Assembly: GCF_000972785.3 (NCBI RefSeq)
Contig: NZ_CP011518.2
Location: forward strand, 496,001 to 560,000
Direction: 5' to 3'
DNA from: Pandoraea oxalativorans
GTDB taxonomy: Bacteria; Pseudomonadota; Gammaproteobacteria; Burkholderiales; Burkholderiaceae
Length of the DNA stretch: 64,000 nucleotides
The notes beneath the pieces were generated by a model, which had not been told where the DNA came from, did not search any database, and saw nothing but the letters and a program-made list of their open reading frames with translations. A program made the position numbers and the translations under genes. Below are positions 26,555 through 36,398 of this stretch, piece after piece. How positions within the stretch are numbered: position 1 is the first letter of the stretch; every line of letters begins with the position of its first letter.

Positions 26555-26943
26555 ACGCAGGGACGCCATGTGCTTGTGCTCACCGAGGAGACAGATCATC
26601 TCGAAAGCTCGCATGCTGAAAGGTGCCGTAAAGTCGCTGTTCAGGCTACACGGTCGGCTCGGCAGAAAAGCGCGTGCGGCGCAACTGGCTGCCCTTGATG
26701 CGCTGGCCAGTGACGCGCCCCGCGTCGTGCTCACGACTGGCAGACTAGTCGGGGAAGGTTTTGATCATCGAGCGCTGGATACGTTGGTGCTGGCGATGCC
26801 GATCGCATGGAAAGGCATCCTGCAGCAGTACGCCGGCCGACTTCACCGAGAGCATGCGGGTAAGACTGGCGTACGGGTTCTCGATTACGTTGACGGTGGG
26901 CATCCGATACTGCTGCGAATGTGGGAGAAGCGCCAGCGCGGTC
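26555..26943 (+). pseudogene. Superfamily 2 helicase C-terminal remnant
   Basis: GRHVLVLTEETDHLESSHAE in one frame continues in another as LHGRLGRKARAAQLAALDAL, VLTTGRLVGEGFDHRALDTL and QQYAGRLHREHAGKTGVRV. This is the C-terminal RecA-like domain of a DEAD/DEAH helicase, including motif VI QxxGRxxR as QQYAGRLHR. A frameshift near 26620 and loss of the N-terminal ATPase lobe make it non-functional. It ends just before the second LexA-box promoter. Confidence 0.75.
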
Positions 26944-26962
26944 GGCCACGTCGGAGCACCGG

Positions 26963-27011
26963 TTGTGAACCTCATCGTTGCTTACCTATAATACTGTACA
27001 AATAAACAGTA
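26963..27011 (+). promoter_or_regulatory. Promoter with perfect LexA box, copy 2
   Basis: A -35 TTGTGA (26963-26968), an 18-bp spacer and a -10 TATAAT (26987-26992). The LexA box TACTG-N10-CAGTA lies at 26992-27011 with the same ten central bases as at 3986-4005. It is immediately upstream of the ATG at 27021. Confidence 0.85.
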
Positions 27012-27020
27012 TTTTGCGCC

Positions 27021-27362
27021 ATGCTTGTCGACGTGTTCAGGCTTCGCCGCGCCGGCGAAAAACTCTCCGAGGCGGATTTTCTTGTCAGCCCGCCCGTGCG
27101 CGGGTACCTGTGCAGCTGGTCCTACGCTGGCGGCTATCGCGCCGGTACGCCACTACGCGTGCAGGCAGTGACGCTCACGGCGTGTGGACGGGCTTCGGGC
27201 GCAGCGCTGTTACCCCCACTGCACAACTTCCGTGTGGTTCGGTTCAACGGCGGCGGGCTGATTCTTGCCGGCGACGAAGAAGTGGAGGTCCGCCGGCGGC
27301 ATAGCGAAGTCTACCGTCAGGCGTGGTTTTGCAAACCGGCCTCCCAGCGTGAATCCGGATGA
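27021..27362 (+). CDS. Uncharacterised SOS-regulated protein, copy 2
   Basis: A 113-aa paralogue of the protein at 4015-4356, same length, differing at scattered positions and in the last ten residues (CKPASQRESG instead of CKPVFADVFQ). The conserved core, from AGEKLSEADF through LCSWSYAGGYRAG and LLPPLHNFRVV to EVEVRRRH, indicates purifying selection on a real protein, though I cannot name the family. The LexA-controlled promoter suggests production after DNA damage. No Shine-Dalgarno sequence precedes the start. The leader is only about 20 nt. Confidence 0.72.
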   Translation: MLVDVFRLRRAGEKLSEADFLVSPPVRGYLCSWSYAGGYRAGTPLRVQAVTLTACGRASGAALLPPLHNFRVVRFNGGGLILAGDEEVEVRRRHSEVYRQAWFCKPASQRESG

Positions 27363-27466
27363 TCGAGGGTCCTGATTCCCGCTTTGCGGCACAGGTGGGC
27401 GCGGGCACCCGTGGAGCGGGAGCCCTATTTCAACGATGCATTATTTACCTACGGGAAGGAGAGTGC

Positions 27467-27757
27467 ATGGATCTGCTGTTTGCCGCTGTTGCGGCCGTGA
27501 AGGAAACGGTACCGGCGGTCGTGTCGCGTCGCCGCACGGCCGGAGTATTGACCTGGGCGCTGCTGCATCAGATTGAGTCGGAAGTTCTCGCAGAGCTCGC
27601 GGCGAGCGGAGCACATAGTCCAAGGATCCTCAGTATGTTGCGTGCGCCAGCAGTACTCGGCTATCCGAAAGACGATCGGCCCGTGTCGTTTGACGGGCAT
27701 GAATTCGTACCGCCGGTTCTCGGCGCCATTGATGATGCCTGGCGACGCGTCAACTGA
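27467..27757 (+). CDS. Hypothetical protein
   Basis: 96 aa from ATG 27467 with GGGAAGGAGAG upstream, a strong ribosome site. The sequence MDLLFAAVAAVKETVPAVVS suggests an amphipathic N-terminal helix. The middle is helical (ALLHQIESEVLAELAASG) and the C-terminus acidic. I do not recognise it. It lies 104 bp after the SOS-regulated gene on the same strand and could be co-transcribed with it. Confidence 0.6.
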   Translation: MDLLFAAVAAVKETVPAVVSRRRTAGVLTWALLHQIESEVLAELAASGAHSPRILSMLRAPAVLGYPKDDRPVSFDGHEFVPPVLGAIDDAWRRVN

Positions 27758-28022
27758 CACCGCCGTGTTCCGCTTCACGCGCGCGGGTGCGGCCGCCGCC
27801 TGTCAGGTGAGAATCCCGAGCATCTTCCCTACGAGGTACGAGAGCCGGGCCCCAGCCGGCTCCGGGGTAGCCCCGGGGCGCGACTCCGTTCCGTGATAGG
27901 AACCGGTTCAGGGCGGCGCAGGCTGTGCGCCGTTTTTCCAACATCGGTGAATAGCGGCGTCGTGCGGATCGCCACCATGGGAGGACAGGCCGCCGACATG
28001 AAGTCCGCGAAAAGTGACGACT

Positions 28023-28262
28023 ATGGCTTCGGTTCTGACTTTTCCCTACAAGGGCTATCGGGTTTTCTGCACGGCTACGCCGACAATGCACGGCAGGTTT
28101 CGCGGGGCCGCGAAAATCCAGCGGCCCGCGCCGGGTTTATTCCAGGAGCAGCAGATGGGCCACGCGGGCGATACGATCCGACAGAAGGAGCAGGTGGCGC
28201 TTGGGTCGGCGGCGTCGCTCGCGCGTGACTGGATCGATCAACATCAGGAGGCGCTTTGGTAA
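28023..28262 (+). CDS. Small protein with YKGYRV / ARDWID motifs, paralogue A
   Basis: 79 aa from ATG 28023 (MASVLTFPYKGYRVFCTATP). It shares with the ORFs at 28789-29019 (minus) and 35558-35788 an N-terminal Y(K/N)GY segment and a C-terminal helix SLARDWIDQHQ. The family is small, soluble and common in Burkholderia-type genomes as uncharacterised proteins of the DUF6566 kind, although I hold that assignment loosely. The ribosome site is weak. An in-frame GTG lies nine bases upstream. Confidence 0.55.
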   Translation: MASVLTFPYKGYRVFCTATPTMHGRFRGAAKIQRPAPGLFQEQQMGHAGDTIRQKEQVALGSAASLARDWIDQHQEALW

Positions 28263-28437
28263 ATCACCATCGCACTCGGCCCGGCGTGCCCTCGAACCGT
28301 TACGCCGGCACACAAAAGCAGTGTCGGCGTGACATAGCGTGCGACTGAGGCTCAACTCAGGCTCGACTGAGGCGCGACGGTCGGCCAGAACACCGAAGCG
28401 CCGGTATGAGTGAGCCAGCGGGACATTCGGAGGAACG

Positions 28438-28611
28438 ATGACGGAACGCTCGAGTTTGGGCGGAAACGCTCGGGCGAAGGCGCTTCGCCCGCAACAGCGC
28501 GCACAGATCTCCCGTGCGGGGGGCCTAGCGCGAATGGCGGGCATGTCGCCAGCAGAGCGCAGCGCCCTGGCTCGCCGGGCAGCCCAAAAACGGTGGGCCA
28601 AGCGGGGCTAG
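28438..28611 (+). CDS. 57-aa basic alanine/arginine-rich protein
   Basis: ATG 28438 is preceded by GGAGGAACG, a near-ideal ribosome site. The 57-residue product ends in SPAERSALARRAAQKRWAKR and contains ISRAGGLARMAGM. Short Ala/Arg-rich repeats ending in RWAK recur in small DNA-associated or regulatory proteins of plasmids and phages. The basic composition suggests nucleic-acid binding. Function is unknown. Confidence 0.6.
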   Translation: MTERSSLGGNARAKALRPQQRAQISRAGGLARMAGMSPAERSALARRAAQKRWAKRG

Positions 28612-28788
28612 CCGTACCGCAAGCCCCGGGCCGGTTGCACACTGCCCTGCACCGCAGGCTTGATGAAGCGAGGCGCGAAAAAGGACAACGGCCAGACAAC
28701 GTCGCGGCCACCTCGACTCGTTCTGCACGCGCATGCCCGGTGCCGCGAGCCGGATATGGTAACGCACCATGTGCCGCGTCTTCGGTCT

Positions 28789-29019
28789 TTAACTCTGGTG
28801 CCCATCGACCCACGCTCTGGCCAGAGAGGAGGCCACCTCAATCGACCAGGAGGCCTCACGGTACAGGCCACCCTGCACCGTGACTGGCAGATTTTTTTGC
28901 GAAACGGTGGGAGTGAGGGACGATATGCGCGCCGTGGCGCGAAAACCGCCCCCGGTGTTCGGAAGTGCCGTACAGAGCACTCGGAATCCCTTGTAGGCGA
29001 AAGCGAAAACGACAGCCAT
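28789..29019 (-). CDS. Small protein with YKGFRV / ARAWVD motifs, paralogue B
   Basis: 76 aa from ATG 29019 with a GGGAG site. MAVVFAFAYKGFRVLCTALP aligns with the start of paralogue A, and SSLARAWVDGHQ with its C-terminus. The middle is divergent. It is oriented toward paralogue A. The similarity on opposite strands suggests an old inverted duplication. Confidence 0.6.
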   Translation of the reverse strand: MAVVFAFAYKGFRVLCTALPNTGGGFRATARISSLTPTVSQKNLPVTVQGGLYREASWSIEVASSLARAWVDGHQS

Positions 29020-29331
29020 TTGTAATTACTCCCATTCACCTGACGAGGGCGCCCCGGCGAGCGGCGGCACGTCTTTGGGCTGCAATTCACATGCCAACCA
29101 TCGCACGGGGTGCGTGTCGCGCGTCGCGCGGCAGCGGGTTACGCCGAAGAATCAAAGTTTTTCGGCGTGTCCTCCACGGCGCTGAGCAAACCTCGAGACA
29201 CGTCTTTATCGTCCCTCACTCTGTTCGGCTGATATGACGCCTCCGGCCCGGGCTCTTCCATCCGGGCCTGCACGCTTCGCTTGCGCGCGGTCGGCATGCA
29301 GTCCTGCCATCTGCCGTCAAGCCATCTTTCC

Positions 29332-30637
<1,306 letters not shown>

Positions 30638-30937
30638 CTCAAATCACAGTTGCTGAGTTCATCCCCTTGTCCGCGACTGTAGCGCACGGCCCGCTGCCAT
30701 CAAGGCGCGCCGGGCCGTGTCCTCGGCTGCGCCTGCGGGCCGCACCCACCCTGCGCGTGTTTCCTTGACGGCAGCGGGCCGCGCGCTCCTGACCGTCGCG
30801 GGCGATGAACTCAGGAAAGACGGCGGCAACAGGCCATCCGGGCTCCTCGTGCCGACCGCACCGAAACCCCGAAAAGCGGGCTCCGAATCTTGGAATCCGG
30901 TAGCGGTGGATCCCACCCCTTTTTGATGGAGGCCGAT

Positions 30938-31069
30938 ATGCCATCGCTCTCACTGCATCACTGGATCGTCATCCTAAGTTGCGCGTACATGGAATACACG
31001 TTCACGCCTTGGGATGGCCGCTACCACTACCGCCGCACCGTCGATTATGGCCACGTCGTGTGGTGCTGA
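30938..31069 (+). CDS. 43-aa hypothetical micro-protein
   Basis: ATG 30938 follows GATGGAGGCCGAT. The product MPSLSLHHWIVILSCAYMEY continues to a C-terminus rich in Tyr, Arg and His and ends VVWC. A damaged copy exists at 7064-7195. I do not recognise it. The good ribosome site and its occurrence in two places support expression. It could act as a leader peptide for the plasmid genes that follow each copy. Confidence 0.4.
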   Translation: MPSLSLHHWIVILSCAYMEYTFTPWDGRYHYRRTVDYGHVVWC

Positions 31070-31193
31070 TAGGCAGCGTTCGACGTGCCGACCAAACTCC
31101 ACACCTGCCCCACCGGGCCATGCGCACTATGCAGGGGTTCGACAATGATATTTGCCTCAATCGTGCCTTGCGGTTGCTGCCTGGTGATATCAC

Positions 31194-31784
31194 GTGAACG
31201 CGATTCCCGAAACCCAACACGATGCCGAAGCGCCCGCCATCGCCGCCGCACCGCTCGAAGCGGCCGCCCCAACCCAGCACCTGATGCTGGTTCCGCTGTC
31301 CCGGCTGCGCTCGCGCCGGTCCAGGCGCAACGTACGCACGACGCCGCGCGTGTCCATAGACGAACTTGCCGCGAGTATTTTCGCGCGTTGGCTTGCTGCA
31401 AAACCTTATCGTGATCGCCGGCGCCGGTGAGCGATACGAAGACGTCGCGGGCGATCGCCGCTTGAGCGCATTGAAACTGCTGGCGAAGAAAAAGCGCATC
31501 CCCGCCGATCACGAAGTGCCGGCCTGCTCGTCGCCGATGCGTCGGCCCGTACCGTAAGCCTTGCCGAGAACGTGCAGCGCGAGGCCATGCACCCGGCCGA
31601 CCAGTTCGTCGCCTTCGCCGCATTGGTTAAAGAAGGTCGTCCCGTGGAAGACATTGCCGCTGTTTTCGGCGTGTCCCCGCTGGTCGTGCCGCGACGCCTG
31701 AAACTCGCGAACGTCTCGCCGCGTTTGCTGGCCGACTACCGCAACGACTCGCCGGACGCGCCGACGCTGGAGCAATTAAATTAA
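31194..31784 (+). pseudogene. parB: ParB-family plasmid partition protein, frameshifted and truncated
   Basis: Three frames carry successive parts of a ParB/Spo0J-type protein: LVPLSRLRSRRSRRNVR and SIDELAASI; then GLLQNLIVIAGAGERYEDVA and GDRRLSALKLLAKKKRI; then LLVADASARTVSLAENV leading into QREAMHPADQFVAFAALVKE and a helix-turn-helix VEDIAAVFGVSPLVVPRRL. Frameshifts fall near 31380 and 31522. The 3' end is cut after PTLEQL at about 31780. A GTG at 31194 was the start. Partition by this protein is lost. Confidence 0.85.
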
Positions 31785-31801
31785 TGGTGCTGATTAGCTC
31801 A

Positions 31802-31824
31802 CCCGGCTTCGGCCGGGTTTTAAT
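31802..31824 (+). terminator. Rho-independent terminator-like hairpin
   Basis: ACCCGGC-TTC-GGCCGGGT followed by TTTAAT, right after the parB remnant. A nearly identical hairpin is at 36230-36251. Confidence 0.6.
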
Positions 31825-33091
31825 AGGATGGTCAGCCCGTTCCCCATTCAGTGGACTACGCTGAGTGGGGTCGCGAGTGGCAACACGTTGTTCGGGTCCC
31901 ATCCAGCACGCAGCTATGTGTTAGCGCCGATGTAAAACTGACCCACCGGGGATGCGGACAAAATCTTGGACTACTTTGAAGGTAGTCCATGTATTCATAC
32001 CAAGAACGCGTTCGGGCGGTCGAGCTGTACCTGAAACTCGGGAAGCGCAGCAAAGCGACCATTCGCCAGTTGGGTTACCCGACGAAGAATTCTCTCAAGG
32101 CGTGGTGTAACGAATTCGAGAAGATTGGCGATCTGCAGAGGGGGTATGTTCGCGTAAAGCCGAAGTACTCAGAAGAACAGAAGAACGTAGCACTCGAGCA
32201 TTACGTCAACCACGGGCGCTGCTTCGCCTTCACCCTCAGGACATTGGGCTATCCCTGTCGCCAGATACTAACGGAGTGGGTTCGCGAGCGCTATCCGGAA
32301 ACCAGGAAATGCGTGGTTGGCAAGGCCGGTCGACCAACTGCTTCATTGGTGTCCAAGCAGGCTGCGGTGTACGAACTGTGCACACGGGAAGGAAGTGCAG
32401 AGGCGGTGGCCCGAAAGCTGGACGTCGACAGGGTGACGCTGTACAACTGGAAGAACCAGTTACTCGGCCGAGAGGCTCCTGCATCCATGAAACGCGACAA
32501 AGGCTCGCCCGCAGAGACAGATCGGGACGAACTGGAACGGCAGGTCGAAGCGCTCCAGCGCAAAATTCGCAATCTGCAGCTTGAACAGGACCTGTTGAAG
32601 AAGGCGAATGAACTCCTAAAAAAAGACCTGGGCGTCGACCTGCAACTCCTGAGCAACCGGGAGAAGACGACGCTGGTTGACGCCCTGAGAGAGCAGTACG
32701 TTTTGGCTGAGCTGCTTGAGCAGCTGGACTTGGCGCGCAGCTCCTATTTCTACCATCGGTCGCCCATGCGGGTTGCCGACAAATATGCCGAAGTTCGTCG
32801 TACCGTTGCGGAAATCTTCGAGGACAATCACCGATCCTACGGCTATCGTCGGGTGCAGGCAGCGCTCAGCAGACAACGCGTGTTTCTATCGGAGAAAGTC
32901 GTGCGTCGCCTCATGAAACAAGGCGGCCTCTACGCGGCGAGGCCCAAGCGGCGCCGATATCGTTCTTATGTCGGGGAAATTAGCCCTGCCCCAGATAACA
33001 TCATCAATCGCGATTTCCACGCTACCGCCCCCAACGAAAAGTGGCTGACGGATATCTCCGTGGAGTTGACCCTGTAAAACCGGACACACCA

Positions 33092-33979
33092 TCACACTAA
33101 GGTTGCTGAATCCATCGAGCGCCGGAACTCGCGAGGCGAGCGGTATTTCAGCGCGCTATGGGGGTGCTTCTCGTTGTAATGCTCAAATGCAATGGCCAGA
33201 TTGTGAGCAGCGGTTGCAGCATCCGGCTTCGGCATGAAGGCGACGTAGTCGCGCTTCATCGTTTTCACGAAGCTCTCGGCCATGCCGTTACTTTGCGGAC
33301 TGCACACGGGCGTGGTCAATGGCTTTAGTCCGATGTTCATCGCAAACCGGCGCGTATCGTCAGCCGTATAGCCCGAACCATTGTCGCTCAGCCACTCGAT
33401 TTCGGACGGCGTATGCACCTCGTTGCCGAACCGATTTTCCACTGCGGCCAGCATCACGTCGCGCACAATGTCGCCGCTGTGGCCTGCTGTCGTCGCCGCC
33501 CAGCTCATCGCTTCTCGGTCGCAGCAATCCAGCGCAAACGTCACACGCAGCGGCTCGCCGTTGTCGCAGCGGAACTCGAAGCCGTCCGAGCACCATCGCT
33601 GATTGCTGCGCGCGACGGCCACTTTGCCATCATGTCGACGGTGGGCTCGCGGCGCAATCGGTCGGCGCTGCGTCAGCAGCCCATGCGTTCGCATGATGCG
33701 ATAAATGCGCTTGGCATTGAACGGCGCCAGTCCAACTGCAACGCGCTCGTTGCGCAACGTGCCCCAAACCCGCCGGTAGCCATAGCTGGGCAAATCGCCG
33801 ACGACACGGCGGATTTCCTCGACTACAGTTTCGTCGTCGGTCGGCCTTGATTGCCGGCCATCGCGCCACGTCGCCGGACGCGACAGTCGTGCCGATACGT
33901 TCGAGCGCGACACGCCGAGAACTTCACAGACCAGTTTCACTGGCCGTCCTCCGGCAGCAAGGGCGAGTGCGCTATCCAT
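33092..33979 (-). CDS. IS2-group transposase OrfB (copy 2)
   Basis: A 295-aa integrase-core protein with the same translation as the OrfB at 8157-9044, including the DNGSGY and [11 protein letters not shown] catalytic regions. Expressed as an OrfAB fusion by slippage on the A7 run at 33979-33985. Confidence 0.93.
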   Translation of the reverse strand: MDSALALAAGGRPVKLVCEVLGVSRSNVSARLSRPATWRDGRQSRPTDDETVVEEIRRVVGDLPSYGYRRVWGTLRNERVAVGLAPFNAKRIYRIMRTHGLLTQRRPIAPRAHRRHDGKVAVARSNQRWCSDGFEFRCDNGEPLRVTFALDCCDREAMSWAATTAGHSGDIVRDVMLAAVENRFGNEVHTPSEIEWLSDNGSGYTADDTRRFAMNIGLKPLTTPVCSPQSNGMAESFVKTMKRDYVAFMPKPDAATAAHNLAIAFEHYNEKHPHSALKYRSPREFRRSMDSATLV

Positions 33980-34332
33980 TTTTTTGCTCGGCTGTATTCA
34001 ACTGCTTCCCGGAGAATCTCGTTCTCCATTGTTTTTTTGCCGAGCATCCGTTGCAGCTCGCGAATCTGCTTGAGCGCATCAGCCAACTCCGATGCCGGAA
34101 CCACTTCTTCGCCAGCCTTGACCGCTGACAGGCTACCGTCCTGGTACAGCTTGCGCCAGTGGAATAGCTGGTTCGGGTTCACGCCGTAATGGCGCGCGAC
34201 CATTGAAACCGATTTTCCCGGTTCGAAACTCTCGCGAACCATCGACAGTTTCTGCTCCGCCGTCCAGCGACGCCGGCGCTCTGGGCCCGTCAACACTTCC
34301 ATCACTTCCTGCTTGGTGTTAGTCAAAAACAC
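33937..34332 (-). CDS. IS2-group transposase OrfA (copy 2)
   Basis: A 131-aa DNA-binding protein with the same translation as 9002-9397. It has a helix-turn-helix around [16 protein letters not shown] followed by a leucine-rich segment. Confidence 0.92.
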   Translation of the reverse strand: MFLTNTKQEVMEVLTGPERRRRWTAEQKLSMVRESFEPGKSVSMVARHYGVNPNQLFHWRKLYQDGSLSAVKAGEEVVPASELADALKQIRELQRMLGKKTMENEILREAVEYSRAKKWIAHSPLLPEDGQ

Positions 34333-34913
34333 AGTCTTATGCCTACCCGTTATTGTAAGTGGGTCGCTGTGTCCGGTGTTTCATGGGGCCGCTCCACTCC
34401 GAGTTCCAGATCCCGGCCGGGAAGGTATATCTATCGCCGATGATCGACTGCTTCGATGGCATGGTAGTCAGTTGGTCGATTGGCACAAGCCCCGACGCCG
34501 AGCTCGTGAATACCATGTTAGATGCGGCTATCGAGACCGTGACCGAGGACGATGAGAAGCCGATCGTACATTCCGATCGGGGTGGCCACTACCGTTGGCC
34601 TGGCTGGCTATCGCGAGTTGCAAAGGCTAATCTGATCCGATCCATGTCGCGTAAAGCCTGCTCACCAGACAATGCGGCCTGTGAGGGATTCTTCGGAAGG
34701 CTGAAGACCGAAATGTTCTATCCAGGGGACTGGCGTTCGACGACCATCGTGCAATTCGTAGAGGCACTGAACGCCTACATTCGCTGGTACAACGAAAAGC
34801 GGATCAAGGGCTCCCTTGGCTATCTCAGCCCCATCGAGTACCGTGAAAGCCTCGGGTTAACGACGTAAAACAGTCCAAGAAAATAGCCGCATCCCCGGTG
34901 GGTCAGATTTAAA

Positions 34914-35161
34914 CCGGCGTTGACAGCTATGGCGATGCTCGGTCTGACACACACGGTAGACCTCGCAGTAGCGCTCCACGAAACGCCTTGACAGTACCAG
35001 CTTATCAATGTATTGTCGGCGCTGAAAGATTCAAGAAGCTCGATTGCTGATCATCATTTTTCTGCGTCCTCTCCTCTGCGCGGTATTCGCTGTCCTCTCC
35101 TCCTCCTTGAAATTTTTTGCGCTCCGCAACGAGCTTATTACGTTTATTTCAAGGAATTGTC
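34914..35161 (+). promoter_or_regulatory. Upstream region of the cold-shock gene, long pyrimidine-rich leader
   Basis: No gene supported. 35060-35110 is unusually C/T-rich, with two GTCCTCTCCTC words followed by a T-run, and may be part of a long 5' leader as found for cold-shock mRNAs. No folding was done. Confidence 0.4.
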
Positions 35162-35365
35162 ATGGAAACCGGTACTGTTAAGTGGTTCAACGATAGCAAG
35201 GGCTTTGGCTTCATTACGCCGGATGCAGGCGGCGACGATCTGTTCGCTCACTTCTCCGAAGTTCGAGGCGAGGGTTTCAAAACGCTCGCAGAGAATCAGA
35301 AGGTGAGGTACGAGACCAAGCGTGGCCCGAAGGGTTTGCAGGCAGCAAATATCAGCCCGCAATAA
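35162..35365 (+). CDS. cspA: Cold-shock protein, CspA family
   Basis: 67 aa from ATG 35162 ([20 protein letters not shown]), with AAGGAATTGTC upstream. RNP1 is KGFGFITP (residues 13-20). RNP2 is DLFAHFSEV, where the usual VFVHFS is LFAHFS. It is a single OB-fold binding single-stranded RNA/DNA and acts as an RNA chaperone or antiterminator. The length is standard for the family. A strong hairpin terminator follows. The long upstream leader suggests post-transcriptional control. Confidence 0.95.
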   Translation: METGTVKWFNDSKGFGFITPDAGGDDLFAHFSEVRGEGFKTLAENQKVRYETKRGPKGLQAANISPQ

Positions 35366-35373
35366 AGTAATTC

Positions 35374-35395
35374 AAGGGCCGGTACACCGGCCCTT
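35374..35395 (+). terminator. Rho-independent terminator of cspA
   Basis: A perfect inverted repeat AAGGGCCGGT-AC-ACCGGCCCTT followed by TGCTT, starting 9 bp after the stop codon. Confidence 0.85.
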
Positions 35396-35557
35396 TGCTT
35401 GAATAGCATCCTCGCGGAGCTTTGCGCTCCCGATCTGATCGCACCGTTTCAAGGTGCGCATCGTTTGTCTTCTCGACACGATTCCTCTCTCGCTCCCACT
35501 TCGTAGTTATCCATTTGTATGGTGCTAAATGCCATGCAAGTCTCTCGCTTATCGCTT

Positions 35558-35788
35558 ATGAAAAATAATAACCATAGCCACCATTACAACGGGTATTTAG
35601 TCTCCCCTTCCGCCTATCGGCTACCGGACGGCTGGTTTGCCGCCAACCTCTTGCTCGTGCGAAGTGACGTCGCTGAAGCAGAGTCAGCCGCCTATACGTT
35701 CCACGCGCTCGACTATTTCGTTAACGAAATGCAGGCACTTGGACACGCCTCCACATGGGCACGCGACTGGATCGACAATCGGGGGTAG
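35558..35788 (+). CDS. Small protein with YNGYLV / ARDWID motifs, paralogue C
   Basis: 76 aa from ATG 35558 (MKNNNHSHHYNGYLVSPSAY). An in-frame ATG at 35519 is an alternative. YRLPDGWFAANLLLVRSDV and STWARDWIDNRG match a small family of uncharacterised Burkholderia proteins (DUF6566-like, loosely held). It shares its ends with the ORFs at 28023 and 28789. The gene lies 170 bp downstream of cspA. Such proteins are often found beside cold-shock genes, but their role is unknown to me. Confidence 0.65.
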   Translation: MKNNNHSHHYNGYLVSPSAYRLPDGWFAANLLLVRSDVAEAESAAYTFHALDYFVNEMQALGHASTWARDWIDNRG

Positions 35789-35827
35789 TCAGCAATTCGT
35801 CTGCTGCCATCGCGCCCCTTCCTCACT

Positions 35828-35902
35828 GAGTCAGAGCAAGCCCTGATCACGCTGGAGTCGGACAAGGCAACGATGGAGGTGCCAAGCTCGGCCGCAGGGT
35901 AA
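35828..35902 (+). pseudogene. Lipoyl-domain fragment
   Basis: The frame reads EQALITLESDKATMEVPSS, the loop of a lipoyl/biotinyl domain with the modified Lys in SDKA, as in dihydrolipoamide acyltransferases (aceF) or lipoyl-bearing lpdA. Only about 24 codons remain, followed by TAA. It is a relic of a chromosomal-type gene. Confidence 0.65.
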
Positions 35903-35939
35903 CGTGCGACGGACGCCGTGAGATTGACCGCCCCCGACG

Positions 35940-36070
35940 TCAGAATAGTTGTTGCCTCTGAATTTTTCTTATCAAGTAAAGGCAGAGGTGCAGGATGAAG
36001 GTGAAACAAACGTATTCTGTTGAGTTCAAGAAGCGAGCGCTGTCGAAGGTGCTGCAATGCGGGAACGGAG
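35940..36070 (+). pseudogene. IS3-type end and OrfA 5' remnant
   Basis: MKVKQTYSVEFKKRALSKVL from ATG 35995, with its upstream end (CGTCAGAATAGTTGT, then CCTCTGAA), matches the remnant at 10145-10463. Similarity ends after about 24 codons. Confidence 0.7.
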
Positions 36071-36398
36071 CCAACTTGGAGGGGGCCGCAAATTCGGACG
36101 CCGAGGCTGACACGCCGCGCATCGCTGTCGCGGGGGTGGACACCGACGAATTGCCGGGTAACGTTGTCCGAGCGTCGCGCGATACGAGAAATCAAATCGT
36201 GCGACGCTTGTCGTCGCAAATGGGATTTGCCCGGCTTCGGCCGGGTTTTTTATGTCACGGTGCTTGCAAAGCAGCCGGGGGACGCAACAGCCGGATGCCC
36301 GCACCGCTAAGTGCGCAATTGTCGCGGGCAAAAAAGCGCACGGGCAAGACTGGCCGAGGCGATGACGCGAGGGCCGCCCGTCTTTCAGTGTCCTCGCC
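36071..36398. other. Intergenic, no gene seen
   Basis: Contains the hairpin at 36230-36251 and short open frames without ribosome sites. It marks the boundary between the mobile-element region and the conjugation module. Confidence 0.5.
36230..36251 (+). terminator. Rho-independent terminator-like hairpin
   Basis: CCCGGC-TTC-GGCCGGG followed by TTTTTTA. Near-identical to 31802-31824. Confidence 0.65.

Larger units (their letters stand above)
33061..34396 (-). mobile_element. IS3-family (IS2-group) element, copy 2, complete
   Basis: 1336 bp, reading as identical to copy 1 (8126-9461). The 5-bp target duplication CTCCG is at 33056-33060 and 34397-34401, within the transposase gene of another IS3-family element. 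Confidence 0.94.
31989..34868 (+). pseudogene. IS3-family transposase, split by insertion
   Basis: The first part (31989-33060) has two N-terminal helix-turn-helix regions (KATIRQLGYPTKNSLKAWC; AEAVARKLDVDRVTLYNWKN), a coiled coil (RQVEALQRKIRNLQLEQDLL), the HTH_21 domain RSYGYRRVQAALSRQ and the first catalytic Asp at NEKWLTDIS. The rest resumes at 34397 as PAGKVYLSPMIDCFDGMVVS, HSDRGGHYRWP with the second Asp, and CEGFFGRLKTEMFY with the Glu. It would be a single-ORF enzyme of about 520 aa without the insertion. The HSDRGGHYRWP block, conserved in IS3 enzymes, is intact. Confidence 0.88.
31931..34913 (+). mobile_element. IS3-family element interrupted by the IS2-like element
   Basis: The ends carry inverted repeats sharing CTGACCCACCGGGGATGCGG (left near 31938, right as its complement ending near 34906). 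Without the 1336-bp inner element and its 5-bp duplication, the length would be about 1.64 kb. I see no clear target duplication. Confidence 0.82.

Noticed and set aside
28410-28883. 157-codon plus-strand open frame
   Set aside because: Pro/Arg-rich and in a different frame from the well-supported 57-aa ORF at 28438. It extends antisense into 28789-29019.
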